NCBI RefSeq assembly: GCF_050948175.1 | Contig: NW_027490122.1 | Coordinates: 310,001-374,000, forward strand | DNA from: Xylocopa sonorina | Lineage: Eukaryota; Arthropoda; Insecta; Hymenoptera; Apidae | Reading direction: 5' to 3' | Length of the DNA stretch: 64,000 bases | Shown here: piece by piece, positions 1 to 10,585 of the stretch | Numbering within the stretch: position 1 is the stretch's first letter | Layout: every line of letters begins with the position of its first letter | The notes under the pieces: generated by a model | Told to the model about the DNA's origin: nothing | The model's database searches: none | Seen by the model: only the letters and a program-made list of their open reading frames with translations | Position numbers and translations under genes: made by a program

Positions 1-422
1 GAGTTCTAATGCTTCTTGAAACGCGATGTCGCATCTCATTTCTATGTTTCATGGTAAGACATAATATGATTTGCGAAGTGTTATGTATGCCTAGTCTACA
101 CTTCAAATGAATGTATATGCGACACTTCCTTGTAAGGAAATAGCGTTTGCAGATGTCTACCTATCGTAGCAATAGAGTTCTAGTGCTTCTTAAAAGCCGA
201 TATCGCATCTCATTTCTATGTTTCATGGTAAGATATAATATGATTTGCGAAGTGTCATGTATTCCTCGTCTACACTTCAGATGAATGTAAATGCGAAACT
301 TCCTTGCTAGGAAATAGCGTCTGCAGATATCTAAGTATCGTAGCAATAGAGTTCTTATGCTTCTTAAAACGCGATGTCGCATCTCATTTCTATGTTTCAT
401 GGTAAGATATAATATGATTTGC

Positions 423-452
423 GAAGTGTTATGTATTCCTCGTCTACACTTC
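423..452. other. GAAGTGT / ACACTTC inverted repeat (example)
   Basis: GAAGTGT at 423 to 429 and its reverse complement ACACTTC at 446 to 452 flank a 16-bp spacer. A further direct copy of ACACTTC lies 18 bp beyond, just before the 14-bp palindrome at 474. The arrangement recurs once per subfamily A monomer. In the right-hand subfamilies the middle copy is shortened to CACTTC, leaving 6-bp arms. Confidence 0.85.
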
Positions 453-473
453 AAATGAATGAAAATGCGACAC

Positions 474-487
474 TTCCTTGCAAGGAA
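474..487. other. 14-bp perfect palindrome TTCCTTGCAAGGAA (example)
   Basis: This is a self-complementary 14-mer at the monomer end. It recurs in most subfamily A monomers that have the TTGCAAGG form. The forms TTCCTTGCTAGGAA (one mismatched pair) and TTCCTTGTAAGGAA also occur. In the right-hand subfamilies it is mostly TTCCATGCTAGGAA, which no longer pairs through the centre. Dyad symmetries are common in centromeric satellites; a binding protein is not known from the sequence. Confidence 0.9.
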
Positions 488-852
488 ATAGCGTTTGCAG
501 ATGTCTACGTATCGAAGCAATAGAGTTCAAATGCTTCTTAAAACGAGATATTGCATCTCATATCTATGTTTCATGATAAGATATAATATTCATTGCGAAG
601 TGTTATGCATTCCTCGTCTACGATTCGAATGAATGTAAATGCGACACTTGCTTGCAAGGAAATAGCGTTTGCAAATGTCTACCTATCGTAGCAATAGAGT
701 TCTTATGATTCTTAAAACGCGATATTCCATCTCATTTCTATGTTTCATGGTAAGATATAATATGATTTGCGAAGTGTCATGTATTCCTCGTCTACACTTC
801 AAATGAATGTGAATGCGACACCTCCTCGCTAGGAAATAGCGTTTGCAGATAT

Positions 853-865
853 CTACGTATCGTAG
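853..865. other. CTACG-TAT-CGTAG hairpin element (example)
   Basis: Two 5-bp arms are separated by three bases. The element is intact here and in most TATCGTAGC monomers after 36,440. In subfamily A it is usually broken by one base, as CTACGTATCGAAG, CTACCTATCGTAG, CTAGGTATCGTAG or CTAAGTATCGTAG. The core contains TACGTA, a SnaBI site. Confidence 0.85.
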
Positions 866-892
866 CAATAGAGTTCTAATGCTTCTTAAAAC

Positions 893-902
893 GCGATATC
901 GC
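893..902. other. 10-bp palindrome GCGATATCGC with EcoRV site (example)
   Basis: A perfect self-complementary decamer lies in the middle of most monomers across the window, containing GATATC (EcoRV). In many right-hand copies the left flank makes TCGCGATATCGC, adding an NruI-type TCGCGA. It is altered in a minority as GATGTCGC, GAGATATTGC or GAGATGCCGC. It is the best conserved dyad in the array. Confidence 0.9.
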
Positions 903-1509
903 ATCTCATTTCTATGTTTCATGGTAAGATATAATATGATTTGCGAAGTGTCATGTATTCCTCGTCTACACTTCAAATGCATGTAAATGCGACACTTCGT
1001 TGCTAGGAATTAGTGTCTGCAGATGTCTAGGTATCGTAGCAATAGAGTTCTAATGCTTCTTGAAACGCGATGTCGCATCTCATTTCTATGTTTCATGGTA
1101 AGACATAATATGATTTGCGAAGTGTTATGTATGCCTAGTCTACACTTCAAATGAATGTATATGCGACACTTCCTTGTAAGGAAATAGCGTTTGCAGATGT
1201 CTACCTATCGTAGCAATAGAGTTCTAGTGCTTCTTAAAAGCCGATATCGCATCTCATTTCTATGTTTCATGGTAAGATATAATATGATTTGCGAAGTGTC
1301 ATGTATTCCTCGTCTACACTTCAGATGAATGTAAATGCGAAACTTCCTTGCTAGGAAATAGCGTCTGCAGATATCTAAGTATCGTAGCAATAGAGTTCTT
1401 ATGCTTCTTAAAACGCGATGTCGCATCTCATTTCTATGTTTCATGGTAAGATATAATATGATTTGCGAAGTGTTATGTATTCCTCGTCTACACTTCAAAT
1501 GAATGAAAA

Positions 1510-3459
1510 TGCGACACTTCCTTGCAAGGAAATAGCGTTTGCAGATGTCTACGTATCGAAGCAATAGAGTTCAAATGCTTCTTAAAACGAGATATTGCAT
1601 CTCATATCTATGTTTCATGGTAAGATATAATATTCATTGCGAAGTGTTATGCATTCCTCGCTACGATTCAAATGAATGTAAATGCGACACTTCCTTGCAA
1701 GGAAATAGCGTTTGCAGATGTCTACCTATCGCAGCAGTAGTGTTCTAATGCTTCTTAGAACGCGATATCGCATCTCATTTCTATGTTTCTTGGCAAGATA
1801 TAATATGATTTGCGAAGTGTTATGTATTCCTCGTCTACACTTCACATGAATGTAAATGCGACACTTCCTTGCAAGGAAATAGCGTTTGCAGATGTCTACG
1901 TATCGAAGCAGTAAAGTTCAAATGCTTCTTAAAACGCGATATCGCATCTCATTTCTATGTTTCAAGGTAAGATATAATATGATTTGCGAAGTATCATGTA
2001 TTCCTCGTCTACACTTCAAATGAATGTAAATGCGACACTTCCTCGCTAGGAAATAGCGTTTGCAGATGTCTACGTATCGAAGCAATAGAGTTCTTATGAT
2101 TCTTAAAACGCGATATCACATCTCATTTCTATGTTTCATGGTAAGATGTAATACGATTTGCGAAGTGTTATGTATTCCTCGTCTACACTTCAAATGAATG
2201 TAAATGTGACACTTCCTTGCAAGGAAATAGCGTTTGCAAATGTCTACCTATCGTAGCAGGAGTGTTCTAATGCTTCTTAGAACGCGATATCGAATCTCAT
2301 TTCTATGTTTCATGGTAAGATATAATATGATTTGCGAAGTGTTATGTATTCCTCGTCTACACTTCAAATGAATGTAAATGCGACACTTCCTTGCAAGGAA
2401 ATAGCGTTTGCAGATGTCTACGTATCGAAGCAATAGAGTTCAAATGCTTCTTAAAACGAGATATTGCATCTCATATCTATGTTTCATGATAAGATATAAT
2501 ATTCATTGCGAAGTATCATGTATTCCTCGTCTACACCTCAAAAGAATGTGAATGCGACACCTCCTCGCTAGGAAATAGCGTCTGCAGATGTCTAGGTATC
2601 GTAGCAATAGAGTTCTAATGCTTCTTAAAACGCGATATCGCATCTCATTTCTATGTTTCATGGTAAGATGTAATACGATTTGCGAAGTGTTATGTATTCC
2701 TCGTCTACACTTCAAATGAATGTAAATGCGACACTTCCTTGCAAGGAAATAGCCTTTGCTGATGTCTACCTATCGTAGGAATAGAGTTCTAATGCTTCCT
2801 AAAACGCGATATCGCATTGCATTTCTATGTTTCATGGTAAGATATAATATGATTTGCGAAGTATCATGTATTCCTCGTCTACACTTCAAAAGAATGTGAA
2901 TGCGACACCTCCTCGCTGGGAAATAGCGTTTGCAGATGTCTACGTATCGTAGCAATAGAGTTCTAATTCTTCTTAAAACGCGATATCGCATCTCATTTCT
3001 ATGTTTCATGGTAAGATATAATACGATTTGCGAAGTGTCATGTATTCCTCGTCTACACTTCAAATGAATGTAAATGCGACACTTCCTTGCTAGGAAATAG
3101 CGTCTGCAGATGTCTAGGTATCGTAGCAATAGAGTTCTAATGCTTCTTGAAACGCGATATCGCATCTCATTTCTATGTTTCATGGTAAGACATAATATGA
3201 TTTGCGAAGTGTTATGTATTCCTAGTCTACACTTCAAATGAATGTAAATGCGACACTTCCTTGTAAGGAAATAGCGTTTGCAGATGTCTACCTATCGTAG
3301 CAATAGAGTTCTAGTGCTTCTTAAAAGCCGATATCGCATCTCATTTCTATGTTTCATGGTAAGATATAATATGATTTGCGAAGTGTCATGTATTCCTCGT
3401 CTACACTTCAGATGAATGTAAATGCGACACTTCCTTGCTAGGAAATAGCGTCTGCAGAT
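1510..3459 (+). repeat. Segmental copy 1 of a ~1.95-kb block (partner 7,250-9,199)
   Basis: This block of 11 monomers aligns with about 7,250 to 9,199 at an offset of 5,740 bp, which is 33 monomers minus 2 bp. Both copies carry the 173-bp monomer (at about 1,656 and 7,396), the CTTTGCTGATG variant (2,755 and 8,495) and the TAATTCTTC variant (2,964 and 8,704). On the right they part where one has GATATCTAAG and the other GATGTCTAGG. Confidence 0.87.
1651..1669 (+). repeat. 173-bp monomer marker (1-bp deletion), first of ~15
   Basis: The sequence ATTCCTCGCTACGATTC lacks one T found in the usual CCTCGTCTAC. The same deletion with the same neighbours appears near 1,656, 3,744, 7,396, 11,050, 12,791, 15,399, 21,836, 22,705, 24,096, 25,487, 28,618, 28,967, 30,531, 32,791 and 34,531. 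All lie in subfamily A. It breaks the minus-strand frame and opens a 69-codon plus-strand frame, which is why those appear at regular places. It is a useful lineage marker for the segmental copies. Confidence 0.88.
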
Positions 3460-3619
3460 ATCTAAGTATCGTAGCAATAGAGTTCTTATGCTTCTTAAAA
3501 CGCGATATCGCATCTCATTTCTATGTTTCATGGTAAGATATAATATGATTTGCGAAGTGTCATGTATTCCTCGTCTACACTTCAAATGCATGTAAATGCG
3601 ACACTTCCTTGTAAGGAAA

Positions 3620-5540
3620 TAGCGTTTGCAGATGTCTACGTATCGAAGCAATAGAGTTCAAATGCTTCTTAAAACGAGATATTGCATCTCATACCTATGT
3701 TTCATGGTAAGATATAATACTCATTGCGAAGTGTTATGCATTCCTCGCTACGATTCAAATGAATGTAAATGCGACACTTCCTTGCTAGGAAATAGCGTCT
3801 GCAGATGTCTAGGTATCGTAGCAATAGAGTTCTAATGCTTCTTAAAACGCGATATCGCATCTCATTTCTATGTTTCATGGTAAGATATAATATTCATTGC
3901 GAAGTGTTATGTATTCCTCGTCTACACTTCAAATGAATGTGAATGCGACACTTCCTCGCTAGGAAATAGCGTTTGCAGATGTCTACGTATCGTAGCAATA
4001 GATTTCTAAAGCTTCTTAAAACGCGATATCGCATCGCATTTCTATGTTTCATGGTAAGATATAGTATGATTTGCGAAGTGTTATGTATTCCTCGTCTACA
4101 CTTCAAATGAATATAAATGCGACACTTCCTTGCAAGGAAATAGCGTTTGCAGATGTCTACGTATCGTAGCAATAGAGTTCTTATGATTCTTAAAACGCGA
4201 TATCGCATCTCATTTCTATGTTTCATGGTAAGGTATAATATGATTTGCGAAGTGATATGTATTCCTCGTCTATATTTCAAATGAATGTAAATGCGACACG
4301 TCCATGCAAGGAAATAGCGTTTGCAGATGTCTACGTATCGTAGCAATGGACTTCTGAAGCTTCTTAGAACGCGATATCGCATCTCATTTCTATGTTTCAT
4401 GGTAAGATATAATATGATATGCGAAGTGTCATGTATTCCTCGTCTGCACTTCAAATGAATGTAAATGCGACACTTCCTTGCAAGGAAAAAGCGTTTGCAG
4501 ATGTCTACGTATCGTAGCAATAGAGTTCTTATAATTCTTAAAACGCGATATCGGATCTCATTTCTATGTTTCATGGTAGGATATAATATGATTTGCGAAG
4601 TGTTATGTATTCCTCGCATAAACATCAAACGAATGTAAATGCGACACTTCCTTGCAAGGAAATAGCGTTTGCAAATGTCTACCTATCGTAGCAATAGTGT
4701 TCTAGTGCTTCTTAAAAGCCGATATCGCATCTCATTTCTATGTTTCATGGTAAGATATAATATGATTTGCGAAGTGTCATGTATTCCTCGTCTACACTTC
4801 AGATGAATGTAAATGCGACACTTCCTTGCTAGGAAATAGCGTCTGCAGATATCTAAGTATCGTAGCAATAGAGTTCTTATGCTTCTTAAAACGCGATGTC
4901 GCATCTCATTACTATGTTTCATGGTAAGATATAATATGATTTGCGAAGTGTTATGTATTCCTCGTCTACACTTCAAATGAATGAAAATGCGACACTTCCT
5001 TGCAAGGAAATAGCGTTTGCAGATGTCTACGTATCGAAGCAATAGAGTTCAAATGCTTCTTAAAACGAGATATTGCATCTCATATCTATGTTTCATGGTA
5101 AGATATAATATGATTTGCGAAGTGTTATGTAATCCTCGTCTACACTTCAAATGAATGTAAATGCGACACTTCCTTGCAAAGAAATAGCGTTTGCAGATGT
5201 CTACGTATCGAAGCAATAGAGTTCAAATGCTTCTTAAAACGAGATATTGCATCTCATATCTATGTTTCATGATAAGATATAATATTCATTGCGAAGTGTT
5301 ATGCATTCCTCGTCTACACTTCAAATGAATGTAAATGCGACACTTCCTTGCTAGGAAATAGCGTCTGCAGATGTCTAGGTATCGTAGCAATAGAGTTCTA
5401 ATGCTTCTTAAAACGCGATATCGCATCTCATTTCTATGTTTCATGGTAAGATGTAATACGATTTGCGAAGTGTTATGTATTCCTCGCCTACACATCAAAC
5501 GAATGTAAATGCGACACTTCCTTGCAAGGAAATAGCGTTT
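3620..5540 (+). repeat. Segmental block, source-like copy (partners 9,060-10,585 and 12,666-14,142)
   Basis: Positions 3,620 to about 5,096 align with 12,666 to 14,142 at an offset of 9,046 bp (52 monomers minus 2 bp). Positions about 3,790 to 4,441 align with 9,186 to 9,835 at an offset of 5,393, and 4,800 to 5,540 align with 9,845 to 10,585 at an offset of 5,045. The block includes distinctive variants such as GATTTCTAAAGCTTC, GGACTTCTGAAGC and GGAAAAAGCG. The apparent reading frame on the minus strand stays open for 244 codons here, which reflects the period and is not evidence of coding. Confidence 0.86.
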
Positions 5541-6019
5541 GCAGATGTCTACCTATCGTAGCAGTAGTGTTCTAATGCTTCTTAGAACGCGATATCGCAT
5601 CTCATTTCTATGTTTCTTGGTAAGATATACTATGATTTGCGAAGTGTTATGTATTCCTCGTCTACACTTCAAATGAATGTAAATGCGACACTTCCTTGCA
5701 AGGAAATAGCGTTTGCAGATGTCTACGTATCGAAGCAGTAAAGTTCAAATGCTTCTTAAAACGCGATATCGCATCTCATTTCTATGTTTCATGGTAAGAT
5801 ATAATATGATTTGCGAAGTATCATGTATTCCTCGTCTACACTTCAAATGAATGTAAATGCGACACTTCCTCGCTAGGAAATAGCGTTTGCAGATGTCTAC
5901 GTATCGAAGCAATAGAGTTCTTATGATTCTTAAAACGCGATATCGCATCTCATTTCTATGTTTCATGGTAAGGTATAATATGATTTGCGAAGTGATATGT
6001 ATTCCTCGTCTACATTTCA

Positions 6020-7330
6020 AATGAATGTAAATGTGACACTTCCTTGCAAGGAAATAGCGTTTGCAAATGTCTACCTATCGTAGCAGGAGTGTTCTAATGC
6101 TTCTTAGAACGCGATATCGAATCTCATTTCTATGTTTCATGGTAAGATATAATATGATTTGCGAAGTGTTATGTATTCCTCGTCTACACTTCAAATGAAT
6201 GTAAATGCGACACTTCCTTGCAAGGAAATAGCGTTTGCAGATGTCTACGTATCGAAGCAATAGAGTTCAAATGCTTCTTAAAACGAGATATTGCATCTCA
6301 TATCTATGTTTCATGATAAGACATAATATTCATTGCGAAGTGTTATGCATTCCTCGCCTACACTTCAAATGAATGTAAATGCGACACTTCCTTGCTAGGA
6401 AATAGCGTCTGCAGATGTCTAGGTATCGTAGCAATAGAGTTCTAATGCTTCTTAAAACGCGATATCGCATCTCATTTCTATGTTTCATGGTAAGACGTAA
6501 TACGATTTGCGAAGTGTTATGTATTCCTCGTCTACACTTCAAATGAATGTAAATGTGACACTTCCTTGCAAGGAAATAGCGTTTGCAAATGTCTACCTAT
6601 CGTAGCAGGAGTGTTCTAATGCTTCTTAGAACGCGATATCGAATCTCATTTCTATGTTTCATGGTAAGATATAATATGATTTGCGAAGTGTTATGTATTC
6701 CTCGTCTACACTTCAAATGAATGTAAATGCGACACTTCCTTGCAAGGAAATAGCGTTTACAGATGTCTACGTATCGAAGCAATAGAGTTCAAATGCTTCT
6801 TAAAACGAGATATTGCATCTCATATCTATGTTTCATGATAAGATATAATATTCATTGCGAAGTGTTATGCATTCCTCGCCTACACTTCAAATGAATGTAA
6901 ATGCGGCACTTCCTTGCTAGGAAATAGCGTCTGCAGATGTCTAGGTATCGTAGCAATAGAGTTCTAATGCTACTTAAAACACGATATCGCATCTCATTTC
7001 TATGTTTCATGGTAAGATGTAATACGATTTGCGAAGTGTTATGTATTCCTCGTCTACACTTCAAATGAATGTAAATGTGACACTTCCTTGCAAGGAAATA
7101 GCGTTTGCAAATGTCTACCTATCGTAGCAGGAGTGTTCTAATGCTTCTTAGAACGCGATATCGAATCTCATTTCTATGTCTCATGGTAAGATATAATATG
7201 ATTTGCGAAGTGTTATGTATTCCTCGTCTACACTTCAAATGAATGTAAATGCGACACTTCCTTGCAAGGAAATAGCGTTTGCAGATGTCTACGTATCGAA
7301 GCAATAGAGTTCAAATGCTTCTTAAAACGA
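6020..7330 (+). repeat. 3-mer HOR, 522-bp unit, about 2.5 copies
   Basis: The variant AAATGTGACACTTCC followed by TTTGCAAATGTCTACC and CAGGAGTGTTC recurs at about 6,030, 6,552 and 7,074, an offset of 522 bp, with the intervening monomers in the same order. The same trimer pieces recur near 2,200, 7,940, 21,350, 22,380, 22,910, 24,300, 28,130 and 29,165. It therefore looks like a common module that has been moved within the array. The last copy ends where the following monomer has ATGGTAAG instead of ATGATAAG. Confidence 0.87.
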
Positions 7331-9199
7331 GATATTGCATCTCATATCTATGTTTCATGGTAAGATATAATATTCATTGCGAAGTGTTATGCATTCCTCG
7401 CTACGATTCAAATGAATGTAAATGCGACACTTCCTTGCAAGGAAATAGCGTTTGCAGATGTCTACCTATCGCAGCAGTAGTGTTCTAATGCTTCTTAGAA
7501 CGCGATATCGCATCTCATTTCTATGTTTCTTGGTAAGATATAATATGATTTGCGAAGTGTTATGTATTCCTCGTCTACACTTCAAATGAATGTAAATGCG
7601 ACACTTCCTTGCAAGGAAATAGCGTTTGCAGATGTCTACGTATCGAAGCAGTAAAGTTCAAATGCTTCTTAAAACGCGATATCGCATCTCATTTCTATGT
7701 TTCATGGTAAGATATAATATGATTTGCGAAGTGTCATGTATTCCTCGTCTACACTTCAAATGAATGTAAATGCGACACTTCCTCGCTAGGAAATAGCGTT
7801 TGCAGATGTCTACGTATCGAAGCAATAGAGTTCTTATGATTCTTAAAACGCGATATCACATCTCATTTCTATGTTTCATGGTAAGATGTAATACGATTTG
7901 CGAAGTGTTATGTATTCCTCGTCTACACTTCAAATGAATGTAAATGTGACACTTCCTTGCAAGGAAATAGCGTTTGCAAATGTCTACCTATCGTAGCAGG
8001 AGTGTTCTAATGCTTCTTAGAACGCGATATCGAATCTCATTTCTATGTTTCATGGTAAGATATAATATGATTTGCGAAGTGTTATGTATTCCTCGTCTAC
8101 ACTTCAAATGAATGTAAATGCGACACTTCCTTGCAAGGAAATAGCGTTTCCAGATGTCTACGTATCGAAGCAATAGAGTTCAAATGCTTCTTAAAACGAG
8201 ATATTGCATCTCATATCTATGTTTCATGATAAGATATAATATTCATTGCGAAGTATCATGTATTCCTCGTCTACACCTCAAAAGAATGTGAATGCGACAC
8301 CTCCTCGCTAGGAAATAGCGTCTGCAGATGTCTAGGTATCGTAGCAATAGAGTTCTAATGCTTCTTAAAACGCGATATCGCATCTCATTTCTATGTTTCA
8401 TGGTAAGATGTAATACGATTTGCGAAGTGTTATGTATTCCTCGTCTACACTTCAAATGAATGTAAATGCGACACTTCCTTGCAATGAAATAGCCTTTGCT
8501 GATGTCTACCTATCGTAGCAATAGAGTTCTAATGCTTCCTAAAACGCGATATCGCATTGCATTTCTATGTTTCATGGTAAGATATAATATGATTTGCGAA
8601 GTATCATGTATTCCTCGTCTACACTTCAAAAGAATGTGAATGCGACACCTCCTCGCTGGGAAATAGCGTTTGCAGATGTCTACGTATCGTAGCAATAGAG
8701 TTCTAATTCTTCTTAAAACGCGATATCGCATCTCATTTCTATGTTTCATGGTAAGATATAATACGATTTGCGAAGTGTCATGTATTCCTCGTCTACACTT
8801 CAAATGAATGTAAATGCGACACTTCCTTGCTAGGAAATAGCGTCTGCAGATGTCTAGGTATCGTAGCAATAGAGTTCTAATGCTCCTTGAAACGCGATAT
8901 CGCATCTCATTTCTATGTTTCATGGTAAGACATAATATGATTTGCGAAGTGTTATGTATTCCTAGTCTACACTTCAAATGAATGTAAATGCGACACTTCC
9001 TTGTAAGGAAATAGCGTTTGCAGATGTCTACCTATCGTAGCAATAGAGTTCTAGTGCTTCTTAAAAGCCGATATCGCATCTCATTTCTATGTTTCATGGT
9101 AAGATATAATATGATTTTCGAAGTGTCATGTATTCCTCGTCTACACTTCAGATGAATGTAAATGCGACACTTCCTTGCTAGGAAATAGCGTCTGCAGAT
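7250..9199 (+). repeat. Segmental copy 2 of the ~1.95-kb block
   Basis: This is the partner of about 1,510 to 3,459. Its right end joins directly to a second, different segmental copy that matches 3,793 onward at an offset of 5,393 bp. The change of offset from 5,740 to 5,393 removes 347 bp, about two monomers, so the join is an in-register exchange point. Confidence 0.86.
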
Positions 9200-10585
9200 G
9201 TCTAGGTATCGTAGCAATAGAGTTCTAATGCTTCTTAAAACGCGATATCGCATCTCATTTCTATGTTTCATGGTAAGATATAATATTCATTGCGAAGTGT
9301 TATGTATTCCTCGTTTACACTTCAAATGAATGTGAATGCGACACTTCCTCGCTAGGAAATAGCGTTTGCAGATGTCTACGTATCGTAGCAATAGATTTCT
9401 AAAGCTTCTTAAAACGCGATATCGCATCGCATTTCTATGTTTCATGGTAAGATATAGTATGATTTGCGAAGTGTTATGTATTCCTCGTCTACACTTCAAA
9501 TGAATATAAATGCGACACTTCCTTGCAAGGAAATAGCGTTTGCAGATGTCTACGTATCGTAGCAATAGAGTTCTTATGATTCTTAAAACGCGATATCGCA
9601 TCTCATTTCTATGTTTCATGGTAAGGTATAATATGATTTGCGAAGTGATATGTATTCCTCGTCTATATTTCAAATGAATGTAAATGCGACACTTCCATGC
9701 AAGGAAATAGCATTTGCAGATGTCTACGTATCGTAGCAATGGACTTCTGAAGCTTCTTAGAACGCGATATCGCATCTCATTTCTATGTTTCATGGTAAGA
9801 TATAATATGATATGCGAAGTGTCATGTATTCCTCGTCTACACTTCAGATGAATGTAAATGCGACACTTCCTTGCTAGGAAATAGCGTCTGCAGATATCTA
9901 AGTATCGTAGCAATAGAGTTCTTGTGCTTCTTAAAACGCGATGTCGCATCTCATTTCTATGTTTCATGGTAAGATATAATATGATTTGCGAAGTGTTATG
10001 TATTCCTCGTCTACACTTCAAATGAATGAAAATGCGACACTTCCTTGCAAGGAAATAGCGTTTGCAGATGTCTACGTATCGAAGCAATAGAGTTCAAATG
10101 CTTCTTAAAACGAGATATTGCATCTCATATCTATGTTTCATGGTAAGATATAATATGATTTGCGAAGTGTTATGTAATCCTCGTCTACACTTCAAATGAA
10201 TGTAAATGCGACACTTCCCTGCAAAGAAATAGCGTTTGCAGATGTCTACGTATCGAAGCAATAGAGTTCAAATGCTTCTTAAAACGAGATATTGCATCTC
10301 ATATCTATGTTTCATGATAAGATATAATATTCATTGCGAAGTGTTATGCATTCCTCGTCTACACTTCAAATGAATGTAAATGCGACACTTCCTTGCTAGG
10401 AAATAGCGTCTGCAGATGTCTAGGTATCGTAGCAATAGAGTTCTAATGCTTCTTAAAACGCGATATCGCATCTCATTTCTATGTTTCATGGTAAGATGTA
10501 ATACGATTTGCGAAGTGTTATGTATTCCTCGCCTACACATCAAACGAATGTAAATGCGACACTTCCTTGCAAGGAAATAGCGTTT
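9060..10585 (+). repeat. Segmental copy with a two-monomer (348-bp) loss
   Basis: This copy follows 3,667 to 5,540 but skips about 4,441 to 4,790. At about 9,835 the offset to the other copy falls from 5,393 to 5,045, a change of exactly 348 bp. The copy at 12,666 keeps the missing part. The deletion is in register, so no partial monomer is left at the join. The minus strand is open for 266 codons from 10,087 down to 9,287, the longest apparent frame in the window. Confidence 0.85.

Larger units (their letters stand above)
1..1619 (+). repeat. 6-mer spaced duplication, 1,044-bp offset
   Basis: Positions 1 to about 575 recur at 1,045 to about 1,619 with no difference that I noticed, an offset of exactly six monomers. 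The copies separate where the first reads TTTCATGATAAG and the second TTTCATGGTAAG. The first copy is cut by the window start, so the repeat may extend to the left. Related two-monomer blocks recur near 4,683, 12,143, 13,729, 14,947, 20,514, 32,339 and 34,773, so this is one of the commonest modules of the left block. Confidence 0.88.

Noticed and set aside
474..487. Rho-independent terminator at TTCCTTGCAAGGAA
   Set aside because: It is palindromic without a loop, is not followed by a T-run and recurs in every monomer with no transcription unit.
1539..1748. Recurrent plus-strand 69-codon frames with nearly identical sequence
   Set aside because: They arise wherever the 173-bp monomer shifts frame. 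They are copies of one satellite variant and not a gene family.
9287..10087. Long minus-strand reading frames (up to 266 codons) encoding a basic 58-residue repeat
   Set aside because: They follow directly from a 174-bp period in an open frame. Start points are arbitrary, stops appear in many monomers, the frame disappears in the diverged part and there is no promoter, signal peptide or recognisable domain.
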